From: Paraburkholderia sp.
Lineage (GTDB): Bacteria; Pseudomonadota; Gammaproteobacteria; Burkholderiales; Burkholderiaceae
Length of the DNA stretch: 64,000 nt
Direction: 5' to 3'
Assembly (NCBI RefSeq): GCF_024281035.1
Contig: NZ_JAMXLH010000078.1
Coordinates: 146,689-210,688, forward strand
Shown: positions 1 to 7,661 of the stretch, piece by piece
Position numbering within the stretch: the stretch's first letter is position 1
Layout: every line of letters begins with the position of its first letter
Made by a program: the position numbers and the translations under genes
Notes under the pieces: model-generated
Seen by the model: only the letters and a program-made list of their open reading frames with translations
Databases searched by the model: none
Told to the model about the DNA's origin: nothing

Positions 1-141
1 TTGGTGCGGGAACCGCCTGAGATGGCCCGACCGAAGGCACAATGGCACCGCGTTTGTCACCACGCTCCGCCCCCGTTTCCGATCCGAAACCCCAGCCTGG
101 TGATGGCAAATCTTCTTCATACAAATCAGCGAATTGCCGAT

Positions 142-218
142 TTGCTGCGACGCACAAATTTTGCTTGACAGCCCATTTTGGCGCGCTATCATTCAGTCAG
201 ATTGCTGCATCGCACAAA
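142..218 (+). promoter_or_regulatory. Paired operator-like repeats, PhaR candidate
   Basis: Two 17-bp direct repeats at 142-158 and 202-218 agree at 15 of 17 positions and both contain TGC-N3-GCA. Their starts are 60 bp apart, about six helical turns, and they flank the -35/-10 pair. PhaR represses phasin genes in PHA producers and binds TGC/GCA-rich sites. Assigning these repeats to PhaR is inference from the downstream gene. Confidence 0.45.
165..192 (+). promoter_or_regulatory. Sigma70 promoter of the phasin gene
   Basis: A consensus -35 box TTGACA (165-170) and a near-consensus -10 box TATCAT (187-192) are separated by 16 bases, about 110 bases before the phasin ATG. It lies between two copies of a TTGCTGC-NN-CGCACAAA repeat, which would place a bound repressor over or beside RNA polymerase. 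Confidence 0.6.
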
Positions 219-301
219 CGCGCGAACCGGTGATCGATACGAAAGTTTTCTCATTTTCCAACCGGAACCGGCCACACCGGCTCCTCCTCAGGAACGAAGA
301 C

Positions 302-850
302 ATGACTCTGCCGACACCCGAACAATTCGCCGCCACCCAGAAAGCCAGCCTCGAGGCATTTTTCGGCCTCTCGAACAAGGCGTTTGAAGGCGCCACGAAG
401 CTCGCCGAACTGAATCTCCAGACCGCCCGCGCCGCCTTCGCACAAAGCCAGGAGCACGCTCACGCCGCCCTGTCCGCCAAGGATCCGCAAGGTTTCTTCG
501 CACTGCAGGCCGGCTTCGCGCAGCCCGCAGTGGAAAAGGCACTCGAATATGGCCGCGCTGTCTACGACATCGTGTCCGCCACGCAATCGGAAATCACGCG
601 TGCCGCCGAAGCCCAGCTCGCGCAACAGCAACGCGCTGTGCAAGCGTTGGTCGAAGACGCCGCGAAGAACGCACCGGCAGGTTCGGAAAGCGCCGTGGCC
701 GCGATCAAGTCGGCGTTCAATGCCGCCAGCACGGCCTATGAAACGGTGAACAAGGCGACGAAAGAAGCCGTGGAAATCGCCGAAAGCAACTTCCAGGCGG
801 CCACCAAGGCCGTGTCGAAGGCTTCGCGCGCTGCAAAGCAGGCCGTCTAA
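302..850 (+). CDS. phaP: Phasin family protein (PHA granule-associated)
   Basis: This 182-aa, Ala-rich, Cys-free helical protein has the phasin_2 pattern: an amphipathic N-terminal part (MTLPTPEQFAATQKASLEAF, residues 1-20) with the conserved LNLQTAR stretch near residue 40, and a Lys/Ala-rich C-terminus (SKASRAAKQAV). Phasins coat polyhydroxyalkanoate granules in the cytoplasm and control granule size and number. The start at 302 has AGGAACGAAG just before it. An upstream in-frame start at 134 would fall inside the promoter, so it was rejected. The gene stands alone, with a hairpin after it. Length is typical for Burkholderia PhaP proteins. Confidence 0.92.
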   Translation: MTLPTPEQFAATQKASLEAFFGLSNKAFEGATKLAELNLQTARAAFAQSQEHAHAALSAKDPQGFFALQAGFAQPAVEKALEYGRAVYDIVSATQSEITRAAEAQLAQQQRAVQALVEDAAKNAPAGSESAVAAIKSAFNAASTAYETVNKATKEAVEIAESNFQAATKAVSKASRAAKQAV

Positions 851-880
851 GTTTCAAGCATCAATGGGTTGAGTCAGAGT

Positions 881-912
881 CGGGCGGGCGACGCGCAAGC
901 GGAGCCCGCCCG
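881..912 (+). terminator. GC-rich hairpin downstream of the phasin gene
   Basis: A perfect 9-bp stem, CGGGCGGGC (881-889) with GCCCGCCCG (904-912), encloses a 14-base loop 30 bases after the phasin stop. No T-run follows, so it is a weak or Rho-assisted terminator, or an mRNA-stabilising 3' hairpin. Confidence 0.45.
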
Positions 913-1020
913 TGACGGCCCCCTCACTCTCGCCCCCGCCTCTCTTCTTGCGCACCACGCTCAGTCAATGAGCGCCGCCGATCAGCAAGTCGGCCATTGC
1001 ATGCGCAACAATCCCGCTCG

Positions 1021-1710
1021 TCAGGACCCGAACATACGGTTGACCGCATGTTCGAGATGCACGCGCATTGCACGCGACGCGCGTTCGGGATCGCGTCCGC
1101 GCACCGCTTCGAGCACTTCGAGGTGCTCCTGCTGAACGATGCGCTGCCGCTCGATCGACTTGACGAGCGACAGATTGCGAGAGAGGTTCATGCTGAACAC
1201 CATCTGCTCCTGGATCGACGAGAGCGCGGTGATAAAGAACTGGTTCTTCGACGCCCGGGTCACGGCGAGGTGAAAAGCGAAGTCGTCTTTCGCGCCAATG
1301 CCCGAGGTCTCGATGATCGTCTGAAGGTTGTCCCACTCGTGCTGGATAGCTTCGACGTCGGCATCGTCAGCCTTTTGTGCCGCCAGCGCGGCTGCGCCCG
1401 ATTCCACCACGACGCGGTATTCGTAGCAACGACGTATGTCTGACAACGATTCCAGCGGTGCGAAACGGCGCACGTCCGGGTCGGGTCGCCGCATCACCGT
1501 CGTTCCCGAACCGTGGCGCGTCGCGATAATGCCGTCCGCGCGCAGTTGCGCAAGCGCTTCGCGCACGGTCGGCCGCGAGGTCGCAAAGCGCTCCGCGAGC
1601 ATATGCTCGGTTGGCAGGCGTTCCCCTTCCTTGTATTCGCCTTCGATGATGCGATTGAGAATATCGCTGTAAATCCGCGCCGGCATGTTCGGCGCTTTCT
1701 GCTCAGCCAT
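1021..1710 (-). CDS. GntR-family regulator, FadR/FCD type
   Basis: This 229-aa protein has an N-terminal winged helix of GntR type (residues about 12-75, with RLPTEHMLAERF and SRPTVREALAQL) and a C-terminal all-helical FCD ligand domain. The usual metal-site residues are visible: D/H in DDFAFHL, H in QQEHLEV and H in MRVHLEHA. FCD regulators commonly sense sugar acids or other carboxylates. It is the last gene of the minus-strand side of the sugar-acid island, 104 bp after the epimerase gene, and it is the best candidate for binding the TGTTGT-N3-ACAACA sites found across the island. A perfect 10-bp palindrome lies in its own leader. The ATG at 1710 was preferred over an upstream in-frame start at 1773 because of the match to family N-termini. 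Confidence 0.88.
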   Translation of the reverse strand: MAEQKAPNMPARIYSDILNRIIEGEYKEGERLPTEHMLAERFATSRPTVREALAQLRADGIIATRHGSGTTVMRRPDPDVRRFAPLESLSDIRRCYEYRVVVESGAAALAAQKADDADVEAIQHEWDNLQTIIETSGIGAKDDFAFHLAVTRASKNQFFITALSSIQEQMVFSMNLSRNLSLVKSIERQRIVQQEHLEVLEAVRGRDPERASRAMRVHLEHAVNRMFGS

Positions 1711-1755
1711 GGTGAGACGTACGCTGTGAGTGTTCAGGGGTGTCGTTAATTGTAT

Positions 1756-1765
1756 GTCATATGAC
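1756..1765 (-). promoter_or_regulatory. Palindrome upstream of the FadR-type regulator
   Basis: GTCATATGAC is a perfect 10-bp palindrome 46 bp before the regulator's ATG. Its position suits an autoregulatory operator. It differs from the TGTTGT-N3-ACAACA motif elsewhere in the island, so it may serve this or another protein. Confidence 0.35.
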
Positions 1766-1814
1766 GCACGCATTGGCCCATCCTTCCTGCGACCACTGCG
1801 CGTTTACGCCGTTT

Positions 1815-2738
1815 TTACGCGAGCCGATCAACCACTCCGGCGCTCAGACTGATACGCAGTGCAGCGGTTTCTGTTTGCCCCGGCTCCAGCCAGCGCAGAC
1901 CGAGCCCGTTGTGGATCGCATCGGGCAAGCCAAGCCACGGTTCGACGCAATAGAAATCCGATTGCGGCGCCTCCGTCCAGGAAGTCACCGCGTACCACGG
2001 CACGGATCCCGGGCGCTGCAAATCGATCTCGATGATGCGCCGCAAGGCCGGAATGTCGATTCGAACCGGCGCCTCGGGCGCACCATCGAGGCAATGAAAG
2101 CGGTCGTGAATCTGCGCATCGTCAAAGGTGTAGCGCAGCGCGCCTTCAACCGGATCCGTGATCGTGCCGTCCGGACGCTGATGGCGCGCAACGGTGCGCG
2201 GCAGCGTGAGCGTCGAATCGTCGCGACTCGCGTGCGGCAGCGTGAAATAGAAGTGATGCCTCGCGTAATACGGCAGACGCGCCGCGCCCGTGTTTCCGGT
2301 CGTCAACTCGACATCGAGCGTCGCTTCGTCCACGAGCCGGTAGGCGGCTTCGAAGCGAAAACCGAACGGGTAGCCCGCGCGCGTCGCTTCCGTATCGGTG
2401 AGCGTCATGCACACGGCGTCACCCTGCGGCGAAACTTGCGCGGTGAACGGCAAATCACGCGCGAAGCCATGCAACGGCACGGCGCGCACAACGCCCTGGT
2501 CGTCCCGCCACCAGCCGATCTCGCCATTCACGCGATGCCGCCCGACGAACGGAAACAGCAGCGGATTGCCGCCGCGAACCGCGGCGGGATGACTCCAGTC
2601 GGCCGCATCGGGCCAGTGAATCACCGACGCCCCATCCTGCCGCCACGACAGCAGCCGGCCGCCCGCCTGCGGCGCAAACAGCAGGCGCGACACGCCAGAT
2701 TCGATCTCGACGACGTCCTGGTCCTGAAACTTCAGCAT
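1815..2738 (-). CDS. Aldose 1-epimerase family protein
   Basis: This 307-aa GalM-like beta-sandwich protein interconverts anomers of a free sugar or sugar derivative in the cytoplasm. Visible family features are the N-terminal GGRLLSW, the NPLLFPFVGR stretch around residue 60, PLHGFARDLPF near residue 90 and HHFYFTLP near 160, which supply the conserved His residues. WLGLPDAIHN near the C-terminus matches the family's substrate loop. It lies 23 bp after the SMP-30 lactonase gene in the same direction, so it probably helps present the correct anomer of a hexuronate to the dehydrogenase. An in-frame TTG at 2765 would overlap the upstream stop. The ATG at 2738 was chosen but the start is uncertain. 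Confidence 0.85.
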   Translation of the reverse strand: MLKFQDQDVVEIESGVSRLLFAPQAGGRLLSWRQDGASVIHWPDAADWSHPAAVRGGNPLLFPFVGRHRVNGEIGWWRDDQGVVRAVPLHGFARDLPFTAQVSPQGDAVCMTLTDTEATRAGYPFGFRFEAAYRLVDEATLDVELTTGNTGAARLPYYARHHFYFTLPHASRDDSTLTLPRTVARHQRPDGTITDPVEGALRYTFDDAQIHDRFHCLDGAPEAPVRIDIPALRRIIEIDLQRPGSVPWYAVTSWTEAPQSDFYCVEPWLGLPDAIHNGLGLRWLEPGQTETAALRISLSAGVVDRLA

Positions 2739-2761
2739 GGCGATTCGATGGTGACGAAAGT

Positions 2762-3700
2762 TCAAAGCACGCCGTCGAACACGGGCTCGGGCAATCCGCG
2801 CACGCCGGTTTCGAGCACGAACACGAAGCCGTCCTCATCGCCTGCTTGTGGCGGACAGATGGTCGTCACCAGCAGCAGGTCGAGGTGAGGCCCGCCGAAC
2901 GCGCACATCGACGGCTTCGAAACCGGCACCGCGACCTTACGGTCGAGGCGGCCCTCAGGCGTGAAGCGCAGCAGCAGGCCCGCATCGTTTGCGCAGATCC
3001 AGTAACAGCCGTCGGCGTCGACGGCCGCGCCGTCCGGGCGGCCCACATAGTCGTGCAGATCGGCAAACACGCGGCGGTTGGTCGGCACACCGTCATCGGT
3101 GTCGTAGTCGAACGCCCAGATCACGCGGCTCGACGCATGCGAGTCCGAGAGATACATCGTGCGTCCATCCGGCGACCAGGCCAGCCCGTTCTGCGTGCAC
3201 AAGCCTTCCACGACAGGCGCGGACAAGCCGTCCTGCGCCGTGTAGCGATAGAGTTTGCCCGCGGGATTCGGCGCCGCCGCGTCCTGCACCATCGTCCCGG
3301 CCCAGAAACGTCCCTGGCGGTCGCAGCGGCCGTCGTTGAAACGCATGTTGCCGGTTGCGTGCGCAACGACTGCAAGCCGGCGCACGTCGATTGTGCCCTG
3401 ACGTACGCCCGTTTCTCCCGGCGCCGGTTCGTGCAGCGTCAGTGCGAACAGGCCGGTTTCCAGCGCCGCCAGTACCTTCCCGTCACGCGCGAATGCGAAA
3501 CAGCCGATACGCTCAGGCAAATGCCACTCCGTGCGGCGCTGTGTGTCGAGTTCGCAGCGCACGAGCATCTGCGCGGGAATGTCCTCCCAGTAGAGCGCGT
3601 TCTCTTGCTCTCGCCAGACCGGACATTCACCCACCGATGAGCGCCGCGCATCGCGCGCTTCCAGCCGCCGGACCGGCGTGTGCCCCGTTTCCATCGTCAT
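2762..3700 (-). CDS. SMP-30/gluconolactonase-type lactonase
   Basis: This 312-aa protein is a six-bladed SMP-30/LRE propeller. Family motifs appear in order: SSVGECPVWRE with the metal-binding Glu near residue 24, NDGRCDRQGRFWAGTM with the Asn and Asp of the metal site, LCTQNGLAWSPDGRTMYLSDS, and RPDGAAVDADGCYWIC with the last ligand Asp. SMP-30 enzymes open sugar lactones. Beside uronate dehydrogenase, the expected substrate is galactaro- or glucaro-lactone, though aldonolactones cannot be excluded. The ATG at 3700 was chosen because upstream sequence in this frame is Arg-rich shadow. The gene sits 19 bp after the RraA-family gene, in the same apparent operon. Confidence 0.88.
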   Translation of the reverse strand: MTMETGHTPVRRLEARDARRSSVGECPVWREQENALYWEDIPAQMLVRCELDTQRRTEWHLPERIGCFAFARDGKVLAALETGLFALTLHEPAPGETGVRQGTIDVRRLAVVAHATGNMRFNDGRCDRQGRFWAGTMVQDAAAPNPAGKLYRYTAQDGLSAPVVEGLCTQNGLAWSPDGRTMYLSDSHASSRVIWAFDYDTDDGVPTNRRVFADLHDYVGRPDGAAVDADGCYWICANDAGLLLRFTPEGRLDRKVAVPVSKPSMCAFGGPHLDLLLVTTICPPQAGDEDGFVFVLETGVRGLPEPVFDGVL

Positions 3701-3719
3701 CGCTTCATCCTCGCTACGC

Positions 3720-4454
3720 TCAACGCCGGTTTTTTTGCCACTCGGCGAAGGCCGCGAGCGTTGCCTCGTTCGGCGGATAGGTGCCCGGCAGCGGCGCGCC
3801 CGCCTCGATACGCGACGTAATGAAGCGTTCGAGTTCTTCCTGCTCCCACGCCGCCTGCGCGACTTCCTCGGCCAGATGACGCGGCACGACGACCACGCCG
3901 TCCGCATCGCCAACCATGATGTCGCCCGGATACACGGCGACGCCGCCACATCCGATCGGCACGTTCAGATCGACGGTGTGATGCTTCGACAGGTTGAGCG
4001 GCGCCGATGCGCCCGCGCAAAAGATCGGCAGTCCGAGCGCGGCGATGGCCGCGCTGTCGCGCACCGGGCCGTCCGAAACCATGCCCGCGACACCGCGCAC
4101 CTTCAGGCGCGTGGCGAGGATCGAACCGACCGACGCCGCCGCATGCTCGCCGTGGCAATCCTGCACGAGCACCGCACCGGCCGGTACGGTTTCGACGCCC
4201 TTACGCTGCGGGTGCTCGGGATTCTGGAACGCGCCTAGCTGATCGAGGTCTTCACGCGCCGGGATGTTGCGCATCGTGAAGGCCGGGCCGACCAGGTTCG
4301 GCGTACCCAGTGCGGGCGCAACCAACGGTTTCACACCCTGGAGAAATACGTTGCGCAGACCGCGCTTGAAAAGCTGCGTGGTGAGTGTCGCATTGGAAAC
4401 ATGCCGCAATTGTTCGAGCGCGGCGTCGCTGACGGGGATAGCGGGTGAATTCAT
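3720..4454 (-). CDS. RraA-family protein (aldolase/decarboxylase-like)
   Basis: This 244-aa protein belongs to the RraA/HMG-aldolase fold. Seen motifs are GPAFTMRNIPARED near residue 66, DCHGEHAAASVGSILATRLKVRGVAGMVSDGPVRD around 105-140, and the metal-site region YPGDIMVGDADGVVVVPRHLAEE near 185. Members cleave or decarboxylate 2-oxo acids with a divalent metal. Some are called ribonuclease E regulators, which is less likely here. As first gene of the minus-strand operon after a TGTTGT-type operator, it probably acts on a keto-acid intermediate of the same sugar-acid pathway. Its exact substrate cannot be read from the sequence. The start at 4454 is the ATG at the family N-terminus. Confidence 0.82.
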   Translation of the reverse strand: MNSPAIPVSDAALEQLRHVSNATLTTQLFKRGLRNVFLQGVKPLVAPALGTPNLVGPAFTMRNIPAREDLDQLGAFQNPEHPQRKGVETVPAGAVLVQDCHGEHAAASVGSILATRLKVRGVAGMVSDGPVRDSAAIAALGLPIFCAGASAPLNLSKHHTVDLNVPIGCGGVAVYPGDIMVGDADGVVVVPRHLAEEVAQAAWEQEELERFITSRIEAGAPLPGTYPPNEATLAAFAEWQKNRR

Positions 4455-4893
4455 CGTGTCTCGTCCAGTGTCGTGAAGTGCGAATCGAGCGGACCACGGT
4501 GCCCGACGGCTGCAAGATGGAATGCCAGCATTGTTGTAATACAACATAAGAATTGTCAACCGGCTAACGATCGGTCGAGCGCGGGCTAGCCCCTGCTTCC
4601 GCCCACTCTCCGGCACCCTTGAAGCGCCCTGTCCTTCTCTGTATTACGGGCCTGTTGCTGCTCCCACTGCCTCGAAACGTTCCTGACGCAGCGCAACACC
4701 AGGGGAAATCCCAACCCGATTCAGATTTGCTTTACAACTTTTCCACCCATAGAATGTTGCCTGACATAGCGACCCCTCAAGGTCAGCCAGGGCCATCAAG
4801 GATACGCAGTTGCACCGCGCGCGATCCATCGAGGGACCGCACCAAGCCACGGCAAACCGACCGCGCGCGACCGCCAAAAGCAGGAGACACGCA
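4455..4893. other. Divergent regulatory region, rraA-like / MFS genes
   Basis: These 439 bases separate two divergently read genes and hold no supported gene. The operator at 4532-4546 is on the rraA-like side. Two lone half-sites (TTGTCAAC near 4553 and TTACAACTT near 4731) suggest further regulator contacts. A small frame starting at 4619 has no ribosome binding site and no family resemblance. Confidence 0.5.
4532..4546. promoter_or_regulatory. Operator copy 1 (TGTTGTA-A-TACAACA)
   Basis: This is a perfect 7-bp inverted repeat around one central base, 78 bp before the RraA-gene start in the divergent region shared with the MFS transporter gene. It is the best-conserved of four related sites in the island (also at 11956, 16013 and 18641). 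The shape, a 15-bp dyad, fits a GntR-type dimer. Confidence 0.65.
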
Positions 4894-6192
4894 GTGCAAC
4901 GCAAGACAGTCAAGGGGCTTCGGTGGTGGATCATCGGCCTCATCATGATCGGCACCATCTTCAACTATCTCGCGCGCAGTTCGCTCTCGGTCGCGGCTCC
5001 CACACTCACTCAAACGCTCCATATGAGCACGCAGCAGTACGCCTATGTCGTCATGGCGTTCCAGGCTTGCTACGCGCTTGCGCAACCGGTCGCCGGATTC
5101 GTGCTCGACACCGTTGGCGTCAAGTTCGGCTTTGCGATCTTCGCATTCGGCTGGGCTGCCGCCAACATGCTGCACGGCCTTGCGACCAGCTGGCCATTGC
5201 TCGCTTTTTTCCGCGGCATGCTGGGCGCAAGCGAAGCCGCGATCTTCCCCGCCGGAATGAAGGCGATCAGCCAGTGGTTCCCGGCGAAGGAGCGCTCGGT
5301 CGCGACCGGCTGGCTCAACACGGGCACATCGGTGGGCGCGATGATCGCGCCGCCACTCGTCGTCTGGTGCATCCTCCGGTACAACTGGCAGCTCGCGTTC
5401 GTGCTGACCGGCGGCATCGCGTCGATCTGGGTCGCGCTGTGGCTCGTGTTTTTCCGCACGCCCGAAGAGCACCCGATGCTTTCGTGCGAAGAAGCCCGGT
5501 ACATCCGCGCGGGTCAGGAGCGGGGCCGGCAGGCGACGGCTGGCAAGCGTACGTCATGGAAAGCGGTGCTCAAGCAGCGCCGTTTCTGGGGCATCGGCAT
5601 TCCCCGCATGCTCGCTGAACCGGCCTGGCAAACCTTCGGCGCGTGGATTCCGCTCTACATGGTCACCGTGCGCCACATGGACCTGAAGGAAATCGCACTC
5701 TTCGCGTGGATGCCGTTCCTCGCCGCCGACCTCGGTTGCCTGACCGGCGGCTATCTGGCGCCGCTCTTCATGCGCTGGTTCGACTGCTCGCTCATCACGT
5801 CGCGCAAGCTCGTCATCACGACCGGCGCGCTGTTGATGATCGGGCCAGCCTGCGTCGGCCTCGTGGCCAGCCCGTATGCGGCAATCGCGCTCTTCTGCGT
5901 CGGCACGTTCGCGCACCAGACCATTTCGGGCGCCCTGTTCACGTTGGCCGCCGACGTCTTCGGACAACACGAGGTAGGCACCGCAACCGGTCTCTCGGGC
6001 ATGTTCGGCTACCTCGGCGCAACCGTGTTCTCGCTGATCGTCGGAGCGCTCGCCGGCACCATCGGCTACAGCCCGCTGTTCGTCTGCCTGATGCTGTTCG
6101 ATGTGATTGGCGCAATCGTCGCCTGGCGCCTGATCTGCGCCCCGCAAAAGATCGACGCTGCCATCCCGGGCGTAGAGCAAGCGACGGCCTGA
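4894..6192 (+). CDS. MFS transporter, ACS family (hexuronate type)
   Basis: This 432-aa protein has 12 predicted membrane spans and matches the anion:cation symporter family, which includes ExuT hexuronate and GudP/GarP aldarate permeases. Visible signatures are WWIIGLIMIGTIFNYLARSS at the first span, GWAAANMLHG, and EAAIFPAGMKAISQWFPAKERS after span 4, a hallmark of the ACS family. It should import a hexuronate or aldarate with protons across the inner membrane. The GTG start at 4894 has CAGGAG seven bases before it and begins just before the first span. The ATG at 4810 adds a charged shadow segment. It is followed 62 bp later by uronate dehydrogenase. Confidence 0.88.
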   Translation: MQRKTVKGLRWWIIGLIMIGTIFNYLARSSLSVAAPTLTQTLHMSTQQYAYVVMAFQACYALAQPVAGFVLDTVGVKFGFAIFAFGWAAANMLHGLATSWPLLAFFRGMLGASEAAIFPAGMKAISQWFPAKERSVATGWLNTGTSVGAMIAPPLVVWCILRYNWQLAFVLTGGIASIWVALWLVFFRTPEEHPMLSCEEARYIRAGQERGRQATAGKRTSWKAVLKQRRFWGIGIPRMLAEPAWQTFGAWIPLYMVTVRHMDLKEIALFAWMPFLAADLGCLTGGYLAPLFMRWFDCSLITSRKLVITTGALLMIGPACVGLVASPYAAIALFCVGTFAHQTISGALFTLAADVFGQHEVGTATGLSGMFGYLGATVFSLIVGALAGTIGYSPLFVCLMLFDVIGAIVAWRLICAPQKIDAAIPGVEQATA

Positions 6193-6254
6193 ATTTTCGG
6201 CCAGGGCCCTTCGGCGCACCGGTTTTCCGCGTTTTTATGTGAGGTAACTCCACT

Positions 6255-7082
6255 GTGAAGAAAGTTGCATTGACCGGCGCGGCTGGCCAGCTCGGCACCG
6301 TGCTGCGCCGGGCGCTCCTCGCCCGCGGCGTGAACCTGCGCTCCGCAGCCGGTTCGAAGCCGCTCACACCGATCGTGGACGGCGAGGACGTCATGCACGG
6401 CGACCTGCGTGAGCGCGCGGTGGTCGATCGCCTGCTCGAAGGCGTCGATGTGCTGATCCACATGGCCGGCACGAGCGTCGAGCGCCCGCTTCCCGAGATC
6501 ATCGAAAACAACCTGCGCGGCCTCGTCGAGGTCTACGAAGGCGCACGCCGCCACGGCGTGAAGCGCATCCTGTTCGCCAGCTCGAATCACGCGATCGGCA
6601 TGTATCCGGTGGAAGAGAAACTGACGCTCGACTGCGCGTTTCGCCCGGACGGCTTCTACGGTCTCAGCAAGGCGTGGGGCGAATCGCTCGCGCGGCTCTA
6701 CTGGGACAAACACGGCATCGAGACCGTGTGCGTGCGCATCGGCAGCTGCGTTCCCGAGCCAACCGAGTTCCGCCATCTGAGCACGTGGCTCGGCCACGAC
6801 GATCTGATGCAACTCGTGGACCGCGTTATCAACGTGCCGGAAATCGGTTTCGCTATCGTGTGGGGCGTTTCGAACAATACGCGCAGCTACTGGGTGCAAG
6901 AAGGCGCGAACAACGACGCCGAACGGCTCGGCTATCTCCCGCAGCAAAACGCCGAGGACTACGCGGGAGAAATTCTCAAGAAGGAAAATCCGCTCGATAC
7001 CGTGGCGCAGCGCTACCAGGGCGGCGGATTCGCAAGCATCGATTTCACGCCGCCAGAAGCGCGCGGCAAGCACGGAGAGTGA
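6255..7082 (+). CDS. udh: Uronate dehydrogenase
   Basis: This 275-aa short-chain/NAD-epimerase-fold enzyme oxidises D-galacturonate or D-glucuronate with NAD+ to the aldaro-lactone. It shows the NAD motif TGAAGQLG at residues 7-14, the HMAGTSVERP loop, the catalytic YGLSK (Tyr-x3-Lys) near residue 136 and SSNHAIGMYP near 112, which are characteristic of uronate dehydrogenases. The length matches known Udh enzymes. The start is GTG at 6255 with GAGGTAA before it. Placed right behind a hexuronate-type transporter, it starts the oxidative uronate route whose lactonase is the SMP-30 protein read in the other direction. Confidence 0.9.
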   Translation: MKKVALTGAAGQLGTVLRRALLARGVNLRSAAGSKPLTPIVDGEDVMHGDLRERAVVDRLLEGVDVLIHMAGTSVERPLPEIIENNLRGLVEVYEGARRHGVKRILFASSNHAIGMYPVEEKLTLDCAFRPDGFYGLSKAWGESLARLYWDKHGIETVCVRIGSCVPEPTEFRHLSTWLGHDDLMQLVDRVINVPEIGFAIVWGVSNNTRSYWVQEGANNDAERLGYLPQQNAEDYAGEILKKENPLDTVAQRYQGGGFASIDFTPPEARGKHGE

Positions 7083-7135
7083 TCGCGCGCGAACCATCTG
7101 CGCCACGCCACGAAGCCGATTTCCCCGGCACAGGT

Positions 7136-7165
7136 AAAAAGCGCCCATACTCGCGCGCTTTTTTT
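7136..7165 (+). terminator. Rho-independent terminator after udh
   Basis: A 9-bp stem, AAAAAGCGC (7136-7144) paired with GCGCTTTTT (7155-7163), runs into a T-tract ending at 7165, 54 bases after the udh stop. The A-tract before the stem would let it work in both directions. Confidence 0.8.
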
Positions 7166-7358
7166 GCCTTCAGTTTCCGTTGCACAATTTTCGCGCGTGG
7201 CGTTGCCTATCGGAATCCGGCGTCGTATCCCATTTTTTCCGCACTGGCGCAATGACGCGCAGCCTGCTCGCTTGTGCAGTGCAACGTCTCGAAGCCAACA
7301 GCAGATCGCCTAAACTACAGAACCATCGGACCCGGCTACGCCCGTGCGGCGACCCGCC

Positions 7359-7628
7359 ATGGCGCACATCTTCTTCGCGGCATCGATTCAGCGGCATATC
7401 GCGACACCCGAGCGTGAGATCGACGCACGCACGCTTCACGATGCGTTCGAAGCCGTGTTTGCCGAGCAGCCCAGGCTGCGCGGCTACATCCTTGACGATC
7501 AGGGCTTACTGCGGCGGCATCTGGCCGTGTTTATCGACGGACATCCGGTGCGCGACCGGCAACGTCTGTCCGATGCACTGGGCGAGGAAAGCAGGATTTA
7601 CGTCGTGCAGGCGCTATCGGGCGGATAA
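7359..7628 (+). CDS. MoaD/ThiS-family ubiquitin-like protein with C-terminal Gly-Gly
   Basis: This 89-aa protein has the beta-grasp small-carrier pattern: a first strand (MAHIFFAASIQRHI), a helix (DARTLHDAFEAVFAEQPRL), LRGYILDDQG, the strand HLAVFIDGHPV and a C-terminus YVVQALSGG. The terminal Gly-Gly is the functional tail of sulfur carriers and ubiquitin-like modifiers, which is activated by an E1-like enzyme. No E1-like, moaE or thiG gene is in the window. It is followed 33 bp later by an Asp-box propeller protein, so the two are probably co-transcribed. The role is unknown: sulfur carrier, protein tag or structural partner. The ATG at 7359 gives the family N-terminus. Confidence 0.8.
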   Translation: MAHIFFAASIQRHIATPEREIDARTLHDAFEAVFAEQPRLRGYILDDQGLLRRHLAVFIDGHPVRDRQRLSDALGEESRIYVVQALSGG

Positions 7629-7661
7629 GGGATTCCATCCGGAATCGAGGAGAGACTCGAC

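Larger units (their letters stand above)
1..301 (+). other. Upstream region of the phasin gene
   Basis: No gene is supported in the first 301 bases. Open frames here lack ribosome binding sites and family resemblance. The stretch holds the phasin promoter and the two direct repeats listed separately. The first 120 bases may belong to a neighbouring gene's 3' flank outside the window, but nothing in them is recognisable. Confidence 0.5.
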
